64,000 nucleotides of DNA from Yponomeuta sedellus (taxonomy: Eukaryota; Arthropoda; Insecta; Lepidoptera; Yponomeutidae): positions 10,002,357 through 10,066,356 of the forward strand of contig OW203747.1 in the NCBI GenBank assembly GCA_934045075.1, written 5' to 3'. Position numbers and translations under genes: made by a program. Within the stretch, counting starts at the first letter, position 1; every line of letters starts with the position of its first letter. The notes below the pieces were generated by a model that saw nothing but the letters and a program-made list of their open reading frames with translations, was not told the DNA's origin and did no database searches. Shown here one piece after another: positions 1-9,724 of this stretch.

Positions 1-162
1 GGATGGAGAGTGGAAAATAGTAGGTAGGAGAAAAGGATGGAATATTGTAATGCTATTTCCATATCCGCGTATTAAAAAACGTTCCGATTTACCCATAACT
101 AATAATGGCGCCTACAACTAGTTTTCTTTCTTGTGCTACGGACTGGATGGGTCCTAACTGGA

Positions 163-290
163 TGGAGACTAACTTTGGAATATTTTGCATATTTTTTCTC
201 CAAAATTATCTAAATTTTGAAACAGACACCTAGTTTGACTTATAACGTTCATTAAGCTGTGCTACTTTGAACAAAACCATTTCATTTCAC
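163..290 (+). repeat. dispersed repeat X, copy 1
   Basis: About 125 bp that recurs at 16462-16592 and 46280-46418 in the same orientation. Shared blocks are TCTCCAAAAT, ATCTAGATTTTGAAA, ACGTTCATTAAGC and CTACTTTGA...AAAACC, ending in TTTCATTTCA. No coding capacity, terminal repeats or tRNA boxes are visible. Class unknown. Confidence 0.55.
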
Positions 291-376
291 CTGACAGCCG
301 CTGACTTAAACAGAGAGCACTCTGTTTAACTTGTACTTAGATACAGCCCTTAGAGATCCCATTGACACTGGTATTG

Positions 377-684
377 TTTTAAAAACCTATTTAGAGGCTA
401 AAAATTCCACCCATGCCGGGATTCGAACCCGCGACCTCTGGCTATCCGTGCCAGCGCTCTATCCAACTGAGCTAATGGGCGACTAACCGTCATCAGTGAA
501 ATTTCGAACCTCTTTACACTATTCTTTGTATAGCGTACAGGCAGCGACCTCTGGCTGAAGTAGATTGCATCACTTACAGCCACGACTACTTACTTTGCAG
601 TTAGGTTTTAACATCGGAATGATATCGCTGTACCCACATGATTATACTATTTTTATTTTTAATGCACTAACCCGTGCTAAGGAC
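377..684 (-). repeat. family T unit 1 (tRNA-like core)
   Basis: First unit of a direct tandem pair; the block AAAAACCTATTTAGAGGCTA recurs 310 bp on. The minus strand of 407-480 reads as a tRNA-like fold: box A TAGCTCAGTTGG, an anticodon arm CTGGC-ACGGATA-GCCAG and box B GGTTCGAATCC. Position 33 is C rather than the invariant U and acceptor pairing is imperfect, so I call it a tRNA-derived repeat, not a functional tRNA. The remainder (540-684) is the family's non-tRNA body. Confidence 0.75.
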
Positions 685-810
685 AATTTTAAAAACCTAT
701 TTAGAGGCTAAAAATTCCACCCATGCCGGGATTCGAACCCGCGACCTCTGGCTATCCGTGCCAGCGCTCTATCCAACTGAGCTAATGGGCGACTCACCGG
801 CATCAGTGGA
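685..810 (-). repeat. family T unit 2, partial
   Basis: Continues unit 1 head to tail with the same tRNA-like core (717-790, minus strand, both Pol III boxes intact). It stops after GCATCAGTG, where unrelated sequence begins. Confidence 0.7.
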
Positions 811-1036
811 TGGGTATGTTAAATAGTGAAGCAAGTTCGCCAAGTATAAAGTGTCTAAACCTGCGAGCGAGGCAGGAAATTGTGCCGGGTTAATCCGAAA
901 TAGTTGCCGACAGTCGACGTATCAAAGAAGGGTTAATTCTGAGGTAATTAAGGTACCGGTGCATCGCCAGCCAATCTGAATAATCAACCGCGGCCGCATT
1001 TGCATGCGACTATCCGGGCTTGGGCCTCTCGAGCTT
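811..1036. other. unassigned stretch
   Basis: Moderately GC-rich, with a restriction-site-like cluster of CG-rich words near 985. It matches nothing else in the window and I find no ORF or element ends. Confidence 0.3.
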
Positions 1037-1055
1037 AGGGGGTTGAGTCTCTAAA

Positions 1056-1586
1056 ATGCATAGTTGTTCAATAGAGTACCGAGTCACCCTGCAATGGATA
1101 AATGGTTACAGCGGCTCCTTAGGCAACGATGCTGCGGATGAGCTCGCCACAAGAGGCTCCGAAACTTCAGTAGAAGGACCTGAACCTCTACTCCCACTAC
1201 CATACAACCAGTTTCGCAAATGGCTAAGGCTGCAAACAGAAACACAGCATGCCGAACTATGGAAAACGAGAACGAAATACAGACAAGACAGAGAGGCTCC
1301 ACCGGAAATGTCGAAGCGCCTCACGCGCAGCCTGCTGCGTCTGAGGAGATGCAATCTGCGCATAGCTGTAGCACGTATGACGGGCCACTGCCCACTGAAT
1401 AAATACTTCCACACCATGGGACTGACTGACATCCCGTTGTGCCGAGAATGCCTTAAGGAAGATAAAACACCCGCCCTCGTGACTATCCAGTGTGAAGGCG
1501 TGGAAGTGCAACGGACAACCACCATCGGAAAGCTGGGATTCCTTCGGGAGGCCAGCAGTAACATTGGTGCACTGCTGGCTTTCTGA
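1056..1586 (+). pseudogene. non-LTR retrotransposon 3' end (RNase H plus C-terminal region)
   Basis: A 176-residue open frame matching the end of an RNase H-bearing LINE polyprotein (I/R1-like group). Residues 10-31 read VTLQWINGYSGSLGNDAADE. The family usually has W.xGHSGxxGNExAD, so the conserved His is Tyr18 here, while Asp28 is kept. Residues 126-155 resemble the C-terminal zinc-knuckle-like tail (TGHCPLNKYFHTMGL, then CREC), but its usual His is missing. Everything upstream is absent, so this is a 5'-truncated remnant. The first 42 bp (1037-1078) are shared with 2545-2587, so the initial Met lies in fused repeat sequence. The tail at 1622-1665 recurs at 17553-17598. Confidence 0.7.
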
Positions 1587-1708
1587 AAAGAAATTGGATC
1601 GCTGGATTGATGTCACAGCCCTGCTACGTACAATGGCCCAACTATGAGGCTAAGTGCGGAAACCACAGGACAAACTAACTAACTAGAGTATCGAATCGAA
1701 TCGACAGA

Positions 1709-2045
1709 ATCGCTCGTAGCCCCGGCTGCCTGACTGATCCCACGAAAGTTGAACAACACAGGGCGCGTTCAGTGCATGGATGGGCGACCGTCTATGACTA
1801 TGACGCGGTTGCGTGCTTCGCAAGGCACTTTAAGCAGTTGGTGCCGGCTGCCGTCGATAGATGGCAGCCGTTGAGCCAAGTCAGAGGCCTTAGAGCGGCT
1901 TGAAAACTTCTGACAGTAATACCAGCCACTAGTCTTGCAAGCCTCCACCAATCCGGACTTGGCTCCAGTCGTGGAGAGTGGCCTATACCTTCTTTAGGGA
2001 AGAGACCCATGCTCCACGGTGGGGACATTTTGGGTTGATGATGAT
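1709..2045 (+). repeat. 5S-derived SINE, subfamily S5b, full length
   Basis: The head (1709-1790) keeps the 5S rRNA internal promoter region: AAGTTGAACAACA (box A-like), GGGCGCGTTCAGTGCA, then GGATGGGCGACCG (box C-like). The body has the S5 blocks CTTCGCAAGGCAC and TCTGACAGTAA, and the tail GGGTTGATGATGATGATAA ends in GAT repeats. S5b differs from S5a by CCGTCGATAG in the body and this tail. Confidence 0.8.
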
Positions 2046-2445
2046 GATAAGGTTCAAAAACCTATTTAGAGGCTAAAAATTTCACCCATGCCGGGATTCG
2101 AACCCTAAGCACGCACGGGTTAGTGCATTAAAAATAAAAATAGTGTAATCATGTGGGTACAGTGATATCGTTCCGATGTAAAACCTAACTGCAAAGTAGG
2201 TAGTCGGGGCTGCAATTTGCTTAAGCCAGATGTCGCTGCCTGTACGTAATACAGAGAATAGTGTAAAGAGGTTCGAAATTTCACTGATGCCGGTGAGTCA
2301 CCCATTAGCTCAGTTGGATAGAGCGCTGGCACGGATAGCCAGAGGTTGCGGGTTCGAATCCCGGCATGGGTGAAATTTTTAGCCTCTAAATAGGTTTTTA
2401 AATTTGTCCTTAGCACGGGTTAGTGCATTAAAGATAAAAATAGTA
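2046..2445. repeat. family T foldback
   Basis: A short minus-oriented T end (2046-2105) faces a long plus-oriented T unit (2110-2445), so 2046-2105 pairs with about 2340-2400. The plus unit carries a tRNA-like core at 2299-2372 with intact boxes A and B and ends in the family tail TAGCACGGGTTAGTGCATTA. Confidence 0.7.
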
Positions 2446-2590
2446 TGATAATGTTCAATACAAGTGAACTAAGTTTGGGTGTATTTTCACGTTTGTGACG
2501 TCCTTGCCTGGTTATCATAGTACAGGGTATCCTAGTTCGGGATCAGGGGGTTGAGTCTCAAAAATACATAGTTATTCAATAGAGTCATAT
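2446..2590 (+). repeat. SINE I body fragment plus a 43-bp shared block
   Basis: 2480-2545 has the SINE I body (TTTGTGACGTCCTTGCCTGG, then ACAGGGTATCCTAGTT). 2545-2587 repeats the block that precedes the LINE fragment at 1037-1078, including TCAATAGAGT. No tRNA head is present. Confidence 0.5.
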
Positions 2591-2773
2591 TAGTCCGGCA
2601 ATGGTCGTTTCATTCACACTGTCGGTTGTCTAGTAACCAATCGCATTGCAATGGTATAACCCATGCTATTAAACTCGGCGCCTCGCGCGATTACTATTAG
2701 CGCGATCAGTGCGATATTCCTATTGCTTTGTGGACTACCAAATTGAGGCAATTTACAACCATTGTCGTGCTTG

Positions 2774-2826
2774 TAGGAAGGTTAGGCCATACTCCACCAC
2801 GGAGGCCAAGTCCGGATTGGTGGAGA
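2774..2826 (-). repeat. S5a 3'-region fragment
   Basis: About 50 bp covering AGGAAGGTTAGGCCATACTC to TTGGTGGAG, immediately ahead of a second, nearly complete S5a in the same orientation. Confidence 0.6.
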
Positions 2827-2841
2827 CCCTGTATACGTTAC

Positions 2842-3201
2842 GTTGTCAACCCTTGCATATCCCCACTGTTGGGGCACGGGTCTCTTCCTGCATCGCAGGA
2901 AGCTTAGGCCTTACTCCACCACGTCAAGTCCAGGTTGGTGGAGGTTTGTAAGACAGTGGCGGGCCTTACTGTCAGAAGTTATCAAGCCGCCCATAAGGCC
3001 TCTGACATGGCTTAACGACTGCAATTATATGACAGCCGGCACCAACAGCTTAACGTGCCATGCGAAGCACGGAATCGCTCGGAAAAATGCCACTAGCGGT
3101 AGTCACGGGACGCTCACCCATCCTGTACCTGACCACGCCTGTTGTTTCTTAACTAAGTGATTGATTTGAATCACTCGGTTCGCCTAGGCCACGAGCGCTT
3201 C
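2842..3201 (-). repeat. 5S-derived SINE S5a, near complete
   Basis: Runs from the tail (GTTGTCAACCC on the plus strand) to the head (CTAGGCCACGAGCGCTTCC). On the minus strand the 5S-like region reads GCGTGGTCAGGTACAGGATG, then GGTGAGCGTCCCGTG. A few bases are lost in the CCACG...GTCAAG region. Confidence 0.8.
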
Positions 3202-3954
3202 CCTGTATAGCTAACGGCAACTCTACGGGATACAAATCTAGAGCCCAACAGGTCAGAACCCTGTGTACGGTTTGCAAGTTTATCATACCGGGACCGACCA
3301 ACACTGTGGACCTCATCACCAGCACCGTTCGCAAACAAAGGAGGTTGCCATGTCGAAGTCCTCTACTCTGAACTTGTTGCGGATCAGTTAAGAACATTCA
3401 TTCAATAGGCTATTGGACAGGTTTCTGAAATCCAACTCAGATTTCTCGGTGGTGCTTAACTAGGGCTCATAAAGGGATAATTATTAAACCATTAGTTTAT
3501 CGTATTTTTTTAAGATAAATATAAGGATATGTTTTATTTGTAAATCATGAGTTTTCATGAATATAGTTCTTAGTATAATATTTGTCCTGCATGCTTTGCC
3601 AGTGTACACGTACAAATTTCGTTGTGAGAGAGCGCCTTAAAGTTGTCTTAGGTTTAAAAGAGAAATTAATTTTGTCAATACAAGTTCTACATTAAAACGA
3701 AATATTTAAACAAAAGTTTTAAGGCTGACCTGCTGTTGTCTGAACAAAATACAAGTTTGCGCGAGGCTTTTATCGCCGACCGCCATGTTAGTTGATCAAC
3801 TTTTAAAATTAGAATGCTCGGCAGAGAATGTCGCTGGCAGTAGTGGCAGTGGCGTACGCTGTTTATGAGCGCTGCTTAGTTCAAAAGCGCAAACTATAAA
3901 GCATCTACACGAGAGAGATAGAGTTTGTTATGCTTCACTATTTAGTTGTTAAAG
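3202..3954. other. unassigned, AT-rich stretch
   Basis: No recognisable element. 3202-3400 is GC-balanced with an 82-codon minus-strand frame that resembles nothing I know; the rest is AT-rich. Confidence 0.3.
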
Positions 3955-4050
3955 GCGCTATGCGGTGCTAACTGACGCCACCAATGTGTTAAAAATCGTA
4001 ACATTTTTTTTATGGTGCCTTTTGAATATCCCACGGCAAGGCTCAGGTGA

Positions 4051-4402
4051 AGCGCTCGTGGCCTGGGCGAACCGAGTGATTGGAATGAATCACTTGAGTC
4101 AAGCAACAGCAGGCGCGGTCAGGTGCAAGATGGGTGACCGTCCCTTGGCTACCGCTAGTGGCATTTTTCTAAGCGCTTCCGTGCTTCGCAAGGCACGTTA
4201 ATCCGTTGGTGCCGGCTGTCATGAAAAGGCAGTCGTTAATCCATGTCAGAGGCCTTATGGGCGGCTTGATAACTTCTGATGGTAAGGCTCGCCACTGTCT
4301 TACAATCCTCCACCAACCCGGGCTTGGCCCCGTGGTGGAGTATTGCCTAACCTTCCTGCGATGCAGGAAGAGACCCGTGCCCCAGCAGTGGGGTTGATAT
4401 CG
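4051..4402 (+). repeat. S5a, full length
   Basis: Starts at GCGCTCGTGGCCTGGGCGAA and ends GGGGTTGATATC. The 5S-like segment includes GGCGCGGTCAGGTGCAAGAT and GGGTGACCGTCCC. The tail runs into GATC repeats and then directly into a LINE-A fragment. Confidence 0.8.
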
Positions 4403-4412
4403 ATCGATCGAA

Positions 4413-4573
4413 GGCACAGGTCTGTCCTTCCACAGGACAGGATACGCAATAGTCTGATTAGAGAACGTTGTGGACTGAAAGAGGATGTAGTGACTAGAAT
4501 TGTGAAAGGAATGTTGCGTTGGTTTGGAAATGTGGAGAGGATGAAGCAAGAAAGATTGACGAGACAAATCGCT
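4413..4573 (+). pseudogene. LINE-A fragment, C-terminal coding part
   Basis: Plus-strand translation gives DRIRNSLIRERCGLKEDV, then GMLRWFGNVERMKQERLTRQ, a non-LTR ORF2 C-terminal signature. It closely matches 33880-34005. Both ends are truncated; RTE-group placement is a guess. Confidence 0.65.
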
Positions 4574-4787
4574 AGTTAGCACCGCATAGCGCATTAAAAG
4601 TCTTGATGTCTGATCCGAAAGCGTTGCATTTTATGTACCTAAATAAACTACTCAACGCTTAAAAATTTACTGGAAAATCAATATTTTCTAATGACAAAAA
4701 CACTAGCGTGCATCGAACGTACTAGGCGACCCACAAAGAATAAAAGTAATATTTTATCGTTGAATTTAGCCGTTTTAATAATAAATT

Positions 4788-5713
4788 ACTAGCTGCTCCC
4801 CGCGGTGTTACCCGCGGTTTATAATGGAAAATAAATGGTGTATTAACAGTAAAAGATATTTTTCTGTTCATACGCAATTTATTAATTAGCTTCCACTCAA
4901 ACGTCCGGGTCGCGCGGCCACGTAAGCCTTAAACGTCCGCGCTCGCGAATTACATTTTTGCGACATTTTTGCACGCCGAGCGGCCGGTACCATTGTTAGA
5001 AAAACTGTAATAACTATAGAACTGCTGCAGCTACCACAAAATAAAGTATACTTCCGAATAGCTTATGAAATGCACTATTAGATAAAGTAAAAATGACGGC
5101 TCCAAGTAACATTTTATAGTGAAATTCAATAGAATACATGAAATCAATTGTGGAAACATGGCGTGTCGCGGCGGTAATTGAAAATGTCAATCTGTCGTTG
5201 TATGTAACACAATTCATTTTTTTGTATCTAATCATAAAGTGCAAATCCTTACGATTATTTTGATATATAATACATTGAAAAATAATGAAAACTTACATTT
5301 TAAAAGCAGATTGAAGTCACCTCACGTAATAGATATGAACTGATTTTGTTTTGACACCGAAGCTTTTTTTTTATTCGGAGACTTGGCTATGAAATCAAGC
5401 ATCAATTGAACGAATAATTTAACACAGATTATTCTAACAGCCGATTCGAGAAGTTATTTGAAAGTTTTCATTCATAAAAATCGATTTTACTGACAGCATT
5501 CCGCGAAGTAACTATAGTTACGTAGACGTACAACGCTACTTATTTTTTTTTAGTTGCTGTAGTTACGTAGACGTTTGAGTGTTAATCCAGGGGGTCAGCT
5601 AACTTCATACTACACAAAACAAAATTTTATTAAATATTCTCCAGCCGTTTGGACGTGAATAAGTAACAAATATACACACTCACAAACTTACGCCCATATA
5701 ATATTAGAGTGAT
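4788..5713 (-). repeat. repeat F, split by a TIR element
   Basis: 4788-4866 (CTAGCTGCTCCCCGCGGTGT on the plus strand) and 5582-5713 (TTAATCCAGGGGGTCAGCTA to TAGAGTGAT) together match the uninterrupted F at 60948-61153. The 4894-5581 interval accounts for most of the gap. Confidence 0.6.
4894..5581. mobile_element. putative non-autonomous DNA element with 12-bp TIRs
   Basis: CACTCAAACGTC at the left and GACGTTTGAGTG at the right are exact inverted repeats bracketing 688 bp inserted in repeat F. There is no transposase ORF and no clear target duplication, so the superfamily is undetermined. Confidence 0.4.
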
Positions 5714-5730
5714 ACATTTGTTGGTAATTA

Positions 5731-5795
5731 TAAAACTCGGCGTTCTTGTCTATTTATAAATACATTAATAGAAAACAGATAAGAACGCCGATAAT
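5731..5795. repeat. small foldback
   Basis: CGGCGTTCTT and AAGAACGCCG are perfect 10-bp arms, with further partial pairing outside (TAATTA), around a 27-30 nt AT-rich loop. It sits between F and an H SINE. Confidence 0.4.
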
Positions 5796-5796
<1 letters not shown>

Positions 5797-5868
<72 letters not shown>

Positions 5869-6112
5869 ATATTCATGGACATATTACACAGATCTCGTTG
5901 GCCCTATACTAAGTACAACTAAATGACTTGTGTTATAGGTGCTAACTCGACGATCTATCGTATAATAATACAATGAATACATAGGTAACATCCAAGACCC
6001 GAGACAAACTAGAAAAGTTCGTTTCCTAGTTTGACCCGGCCGGGGATCGAACCCGAGACCTTCGGTTCAGCGGAGTCAGCGTGCCAAACCGCTGCGCCAC
6101 CGAGGCCGTCGT
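5797..6112 (-). repeat. tRNA-headed SINE H with a TAAA tail
   Basis: The minus-strand head at about 6110-6038 has tRNA-like boxes (GTGGCGCAGCGG; GGTTCGATCCC). The body ends in TAATATGTCCATGAATATTT and an expanded AAAT tract of about 75 bp (5797-5872). The long clean tract suggests slippage after insertion. Confidence 0.75.
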
Positions 6113-6227
6113 TTTCTTAGGATATAAAAAGATAACTTATAAAATATTATGTCCTTGAAAATAATGAATTCATTGACGAAACTGCCGATACTTACCATTA
6201 ATTTTTTAAAATATGACCAAGGATTTT

Positions 6228-6365
6228 AGTCCAGCGGTAGCATGTCTGACTGCAAAACCAGAGCACATTTGATTTCCGCTGGAGACTGCCGTTCCTTAGT
6301 GTGGGTGTGTTAACATTATTATGTCCTGGCCACCTTACCGTGGCACAGGATATCCTAGTTTAGAA
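6228..6365 (+). repeat. degenerate tRNA-headed SINE I
   Basis: A degenerate tRNA-like head (TTAGTCCAGCGGTAGCATG; box B decayed) is followed by the family I body (ACCGTGGCACAGGATATCCT). It ends about 40 bp before the next S5a. Confidence 0.45.
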
Positions 6366-6402
6366 GAAGAACAAGTGAATTTGTTCTGAGGAAATTATTA
6401 TC

Positions 6403-6678
6403 ACGTTATCAACCCTTGTTGTCCCCACTGCTGGGGCACGGGTCTCTTCCTGCATAGTAGGAAGGTTAGGCCATACTCCACCACGGGGTTCAAGTCCGGG
6501 TCGGTGGAGGATTGTAAGACAGTGGCGGGCCTTACTGTCAGAAGTTATCATGCCGCCCATAAGGCCTCTGACATGGCTTAACGACTGCCATTATATAACA
6601 GCCGGCACCAACGGCTTAACGTGCCTTGCGAAGCACAGAAGCGCTCGGAAAAATGCCACTAGCGGTAGCCACGGGACA
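6403..6678 (-). repeat. S5a lacking the 5S head
   Basis: Tail to mid-element is well preserved, but the copy stops at GGTAGCCACGGGAC, so all 5S promoter sequence is missing. It is a typical 5'-truncated retroposon and should be transcriptionally dead. Confidence 0.75.
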
Positions 6679-6682
6679 TTAA

Positions 6683-6892
6683 TTATCACACTTCACATTA
6701 ATATGAAGGCGAAAGTTTTTGAGTGTGTATGTTTGTTACTTCTTCACGTCGAAACGGCTGAAGCGATTTTAACAAAATTTAGTATGGAGTTAGCTGAAAC
6801 CCTGGATTAACACAAAGGCCACGTTTTACTGCGGAAAAATATCTTATTCAGATAGGAAATTCGATAAACCGCGGGGCACAGCTTGTTACTAA
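6683..6892 (+). repeat. repeat F
   Basis: Runs from TATCACACTTCACATTAATA through GGCGAAAGTTTTTGAGTGTG to AAACCGCGGGGCACAGCTTG, the reverse complement of the F copy at 60948-61153. It abuts the truncation point of the preceding S5a. Confidence 0.55.
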
Positions 6893-7477
6893 TATTCGAG
6901 TAATAACCTTTTTTTTTCTTGTTTCATTCGTATTTTTTTATCACAGTGCTTGAAATTGGCAATCTCCGGTTCGTAATTAAGCCCATTCTCTCTTTCTGAG
7001 AGAAGGGCTGTGCCCTGAAGTACCTACTTTTAGGTAACGTAAAATCAAATTGTATTGTAGAATACTTAGAACTGAAAATTGTTTCTTTAGTATCAATAAT
7101 CAAACCACATCTAACAAGTAAAGGGTTTGAAGTCTTTGGCGAAATCGACTCCACAACAAAGTTTAGTATTTAAATTAATCTAAAATGTCTCAGGTTAGGC
7201 AAAGCAATTGACCCAAAATACTTAAACGCAAGAAACGGCTTCATCAGACAAATTAAGTTCCGAAATTAATTGGGAATCCTAGTCACGGCACCAAAATGTA
7301 ATCACAGAAGTCGCATCTCAAAAGTCTACTACGCGCATAGACTTTCTCAATAAAAGCTACATTTACTCGTATATCCTCTGTCATTCTACTACTCGTTTGT
7401 CTGTTTTTCTCAAAGCTCGGAAATTATTATGACATATTTTAAACTTGCGCGACTTGTACACATAGTTAGAATATTAT
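6893..7477. other. mostly unassigned; D tail at 6945-7030
   Basis: 6945-7030 matches the 3' part of SINE D (TTGAAATTGGCAATC, TTAAGCCCATTCTCTC, GAGAGAAGGGCTGTGCCCTG). The rest is AT-rich with no other match. Confidence 0.45.
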
Positions 7478-7621
7478 CAGCTGAAGATGCGAACGGGTGC
7501 CAGCCATCTCTTCTCGTGACCACGATGACTGTAACGTCGTCGAAACGTCGAGGTAAGATAGCAATAAATTACTACGTGATTAAGCCCCGAAAATATTCTA
7601 ACTCGGAAATTATTACTAAGA
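7478..7621 (+). mobile_element. Penelope-like terminus, family PLE-C
   Basis: Contains GATGACTGTAACGTCGTCGA, AACGTCGAGG and ATTACTACGTGATTAAGCCC, nearly identical to 37890-37980. The CGAAACGTCG motif next to a short stem is a feature I associate with Penelope-like 3' ends. Only the terminus is present. Confidence 0.45.
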
Positions 7622-7997
7622 AGTAAGTTTTTTCAAGTTTTAAGTCTTTATTTGTCAGCTTGTCTTTATTTTATTTCGCTCTCCTCAAAAGTTGTATTTT
7701 ATTAAGTTAAACCTCTTTTACCGGAGCTCAATGAATTCTCGTCAAATAACAAGAAAACATGCGCAATACAATATCCAATAAATTTTCGTCAAGAACACAT
7801 AAAATAACAAATAACAAAAGAATGAGAAAACATAGTAATTTAAGCACACAAAAACGATCCTAACTGAACAAACCACTCCGGAAAAAATCTGAATAAATTT
7901 TATTCCATTTAGTTAGCATCCCAAAGAGCCTTAAGGAGGAAAGAAAGTTGACAATTCGAATAGCATAACGTGTGATTAGTTTAAGTTACTTTATTAA
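7622..7997. other. unassigned AT-rich stretch
   Basis: No ORF, terminal repeats or match to other window sequence seen. Confidence 0.3.
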
Positions 7998-8290
7998 TTT
8001 AAAAACCTATTTAGAGGCTAAAAATTTCACCCATGCCGGGATTCGAACCCGCAACCTCTGGCTATCCGTACCAGCGCTCTACCAATTGAGCCAATGGGCG
8101 ACTCACGGCATCAGTGAAATTTCGAACCTCTTTACAATATTCTCTGTATTACGTACATTGGCTCAATTGGTAGAGCGCTGGTACGGATAGCCAGAGGTTG
8201 CGGGTTCGAATCCCGGCATGGGTGAAATTTTTAGCCTCTAAATAGGTTTTTAAATTTGTTCCTTAGCACGGGTTAGTGCATTAAAAATAA
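7998..8290. repeat. family T near-perfect palindrome
   Basis: Left arm 7998-8098 and right arm 8157-8256 are inverted copies of the T end including the tRNA-like core, with about 58 bp between. Each arm keeps box A (TGGCTCAATTGG) and box B (GGTTCGAATCC). The right side carries the T tail TAGCACGGGTTAGTGCATTA. Both arms share the unusual variants GTACGGATAG and AATTGGTAGAGC, so one arm was probably copied from the other. Confidence 0.8.
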
Positions 8291-8343
8291 AAAAGTGTAC
8301 TTTATTAATGTTAATTAGTTGTGTTGGACTTGCTTATCGTGTA

Positions 8344-8450
8344 CCTCCACCAACCCGGACTTGGCCGCCGTGGTGGAGTATGGCCTAACTTTCCTGAGAT
8401 GCAAGAAGAGACCCGTGCCCTAACAGTGGGGGCATACATGGCATGATATC
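8344..8450 (+). repeat. S5a 3' third
   Basis: Covers CTCCACCAACCCGGACTTGG to GGGGGCATACATGG, including the 3' hairpin region. The head and middle are absent. Confidence 0.7.
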
Positions 8451-8589
8451 GAAATATTGTAACGTTCAATTAGTCACAGTCTGTATAATTTTGCATAAAA
8501 TACTTTGTTTTGTTTTCTCTTTTAAAAACCTATTTATTTGTTTTCTCTTGTTTTTGTTCTGAAAATAAAATATTATCATTACTATCATT

Positions 8590-8870
8590 ATTAGATATGA
8601 TTAGAGGAAGTTATGAACTGAAACAGGATATGACTAGAATAATAATAGAGAAAGAAATGTTGCGTAGGTTTGGACGTATTGAGAAAATTAAGGAAGAAGC
8701 ATTAACGAAATAACTATATCAAGCGAATGTAGGTGGAAATTCCGGTAAGAGACATTTCAGGCGGATATAGTTAGCCTACTAATGAAGGGTATTTGTATAA
8801 GGGTGTATTAGGGAAAGTTAGCCTTTTATAAAAAGAAGCAAGCATCCTTTTCGACTAATGAATGTTGATA
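8590..8870 (+). pseudogene. decayed LINE-A 3' end
   Basis: Encodes MLRRFGRIEKIKEEALTK, the degraded counterpart of MLRWFGHVERMKEERLTK at 33.95 kb. It continues at nucleotide level (GGTAAGAGACATTTCAGGCG; ATGAATGTTGAT). This is the most diverged LINE-A copy here. Confidence 0.55.
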
Positions 8871-8878
8871 AAACGTAA

Positions 8879-9459
8879 AGGCCCCAGTACACAATGGCCA
8901 GTGATCGGCAATGCTTTGCAATGCACAACTGTAGGCCACGATCACTTGGTGTTTACACAATGGCGCATGGCTCATTGCTGTCTGGCAAACCACTTGCGAT
9001 GGACGTGGAAGTAATTACGGCCGCAGCTATTTATTTATTTACTTATTTTATTTATTTACAAGTATTACAGAAGTATGTACAACAACTAAGCTATTAAAAA
9101 AATATGGCGCAAAATTACAGGCTCAGATTGATATAAATCAATAGACTTGAAGGTCTATTGATTTATCTTCATTGTTCCGCCATACGGACATTTTGGGCGA
9201 TTTAAAATTCAAGTAGTTTTACAAAAAATCATCGCAACAAAAAAAGTACTCTATGACTATCCCGGTCAGCGGTCGGTGACGAACTAAACTGGGCCACTGT
9301 GTAAACACGGATGGGCCACGCTACACCACGATTCCTTTGAAGGGTGCCCAAAAAACCGACAACTGCCCGATTGCGCGCCACGATAACACACTATTGCCCC
9401 CTGTACACAATGGCAATGGCGAGCACTGGGCCAGCATGAGTCATTGTGTACTGGGGCCT
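8879..9459. mobile_element. PIF/Harbinger-like non-autonomous element
   Basis: Terminal inverted repeats AGGCCCCAGTACACAATG and CATTGTGTACTGGGGCCT bound 581 bp flanked on both sides by TAA, the 3-bp duplication typical of PIF/Harbinger. Subterminal ACACAATGGC motifs recur in both orientations near each end, as expected of transposase-binding sites. No transposase is encoded. A perfect hairpin (14-bp arms, 9133-9146 and 9153-9166) lies inside. Confidence 0.65.
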
Positions 9460-9724
9460 TAAGAGGTTTAAGTCATCAAGATAAGTAGCAAACTCTGGCC
9501 CTGGTTGCCGTAGCACAGGAAATCCTAGTTTAGGAATTCTCTTAGTGCTTTTTATTAGCATGACAGACACAAGGTCACGTAGGGGTTTTCCATACCATTG
9601 ACGCCTAGAAGGTTCCATATATGTGCGCGCGTAGACTTGAAGCAGCAATGAAATCAAATCTCCATATTCATGCAGTTGTCATTGTACCAAAATGCATTAG
9701 CAGAATCTAAGCCCGAATTGTTGT

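Noticed and set aside
407..480. Functional tRNA gene on the minus strand
   Set aside because: Boxes A and B are good, but position 33 is C, the acceptor stem is imperfect, and the same sequence recurs many times in T repeats.
5797..5872. Independent microsatellite locus
   Set aside because: The TAAA tract is the expanded 3' tail of the H SINE next to it.
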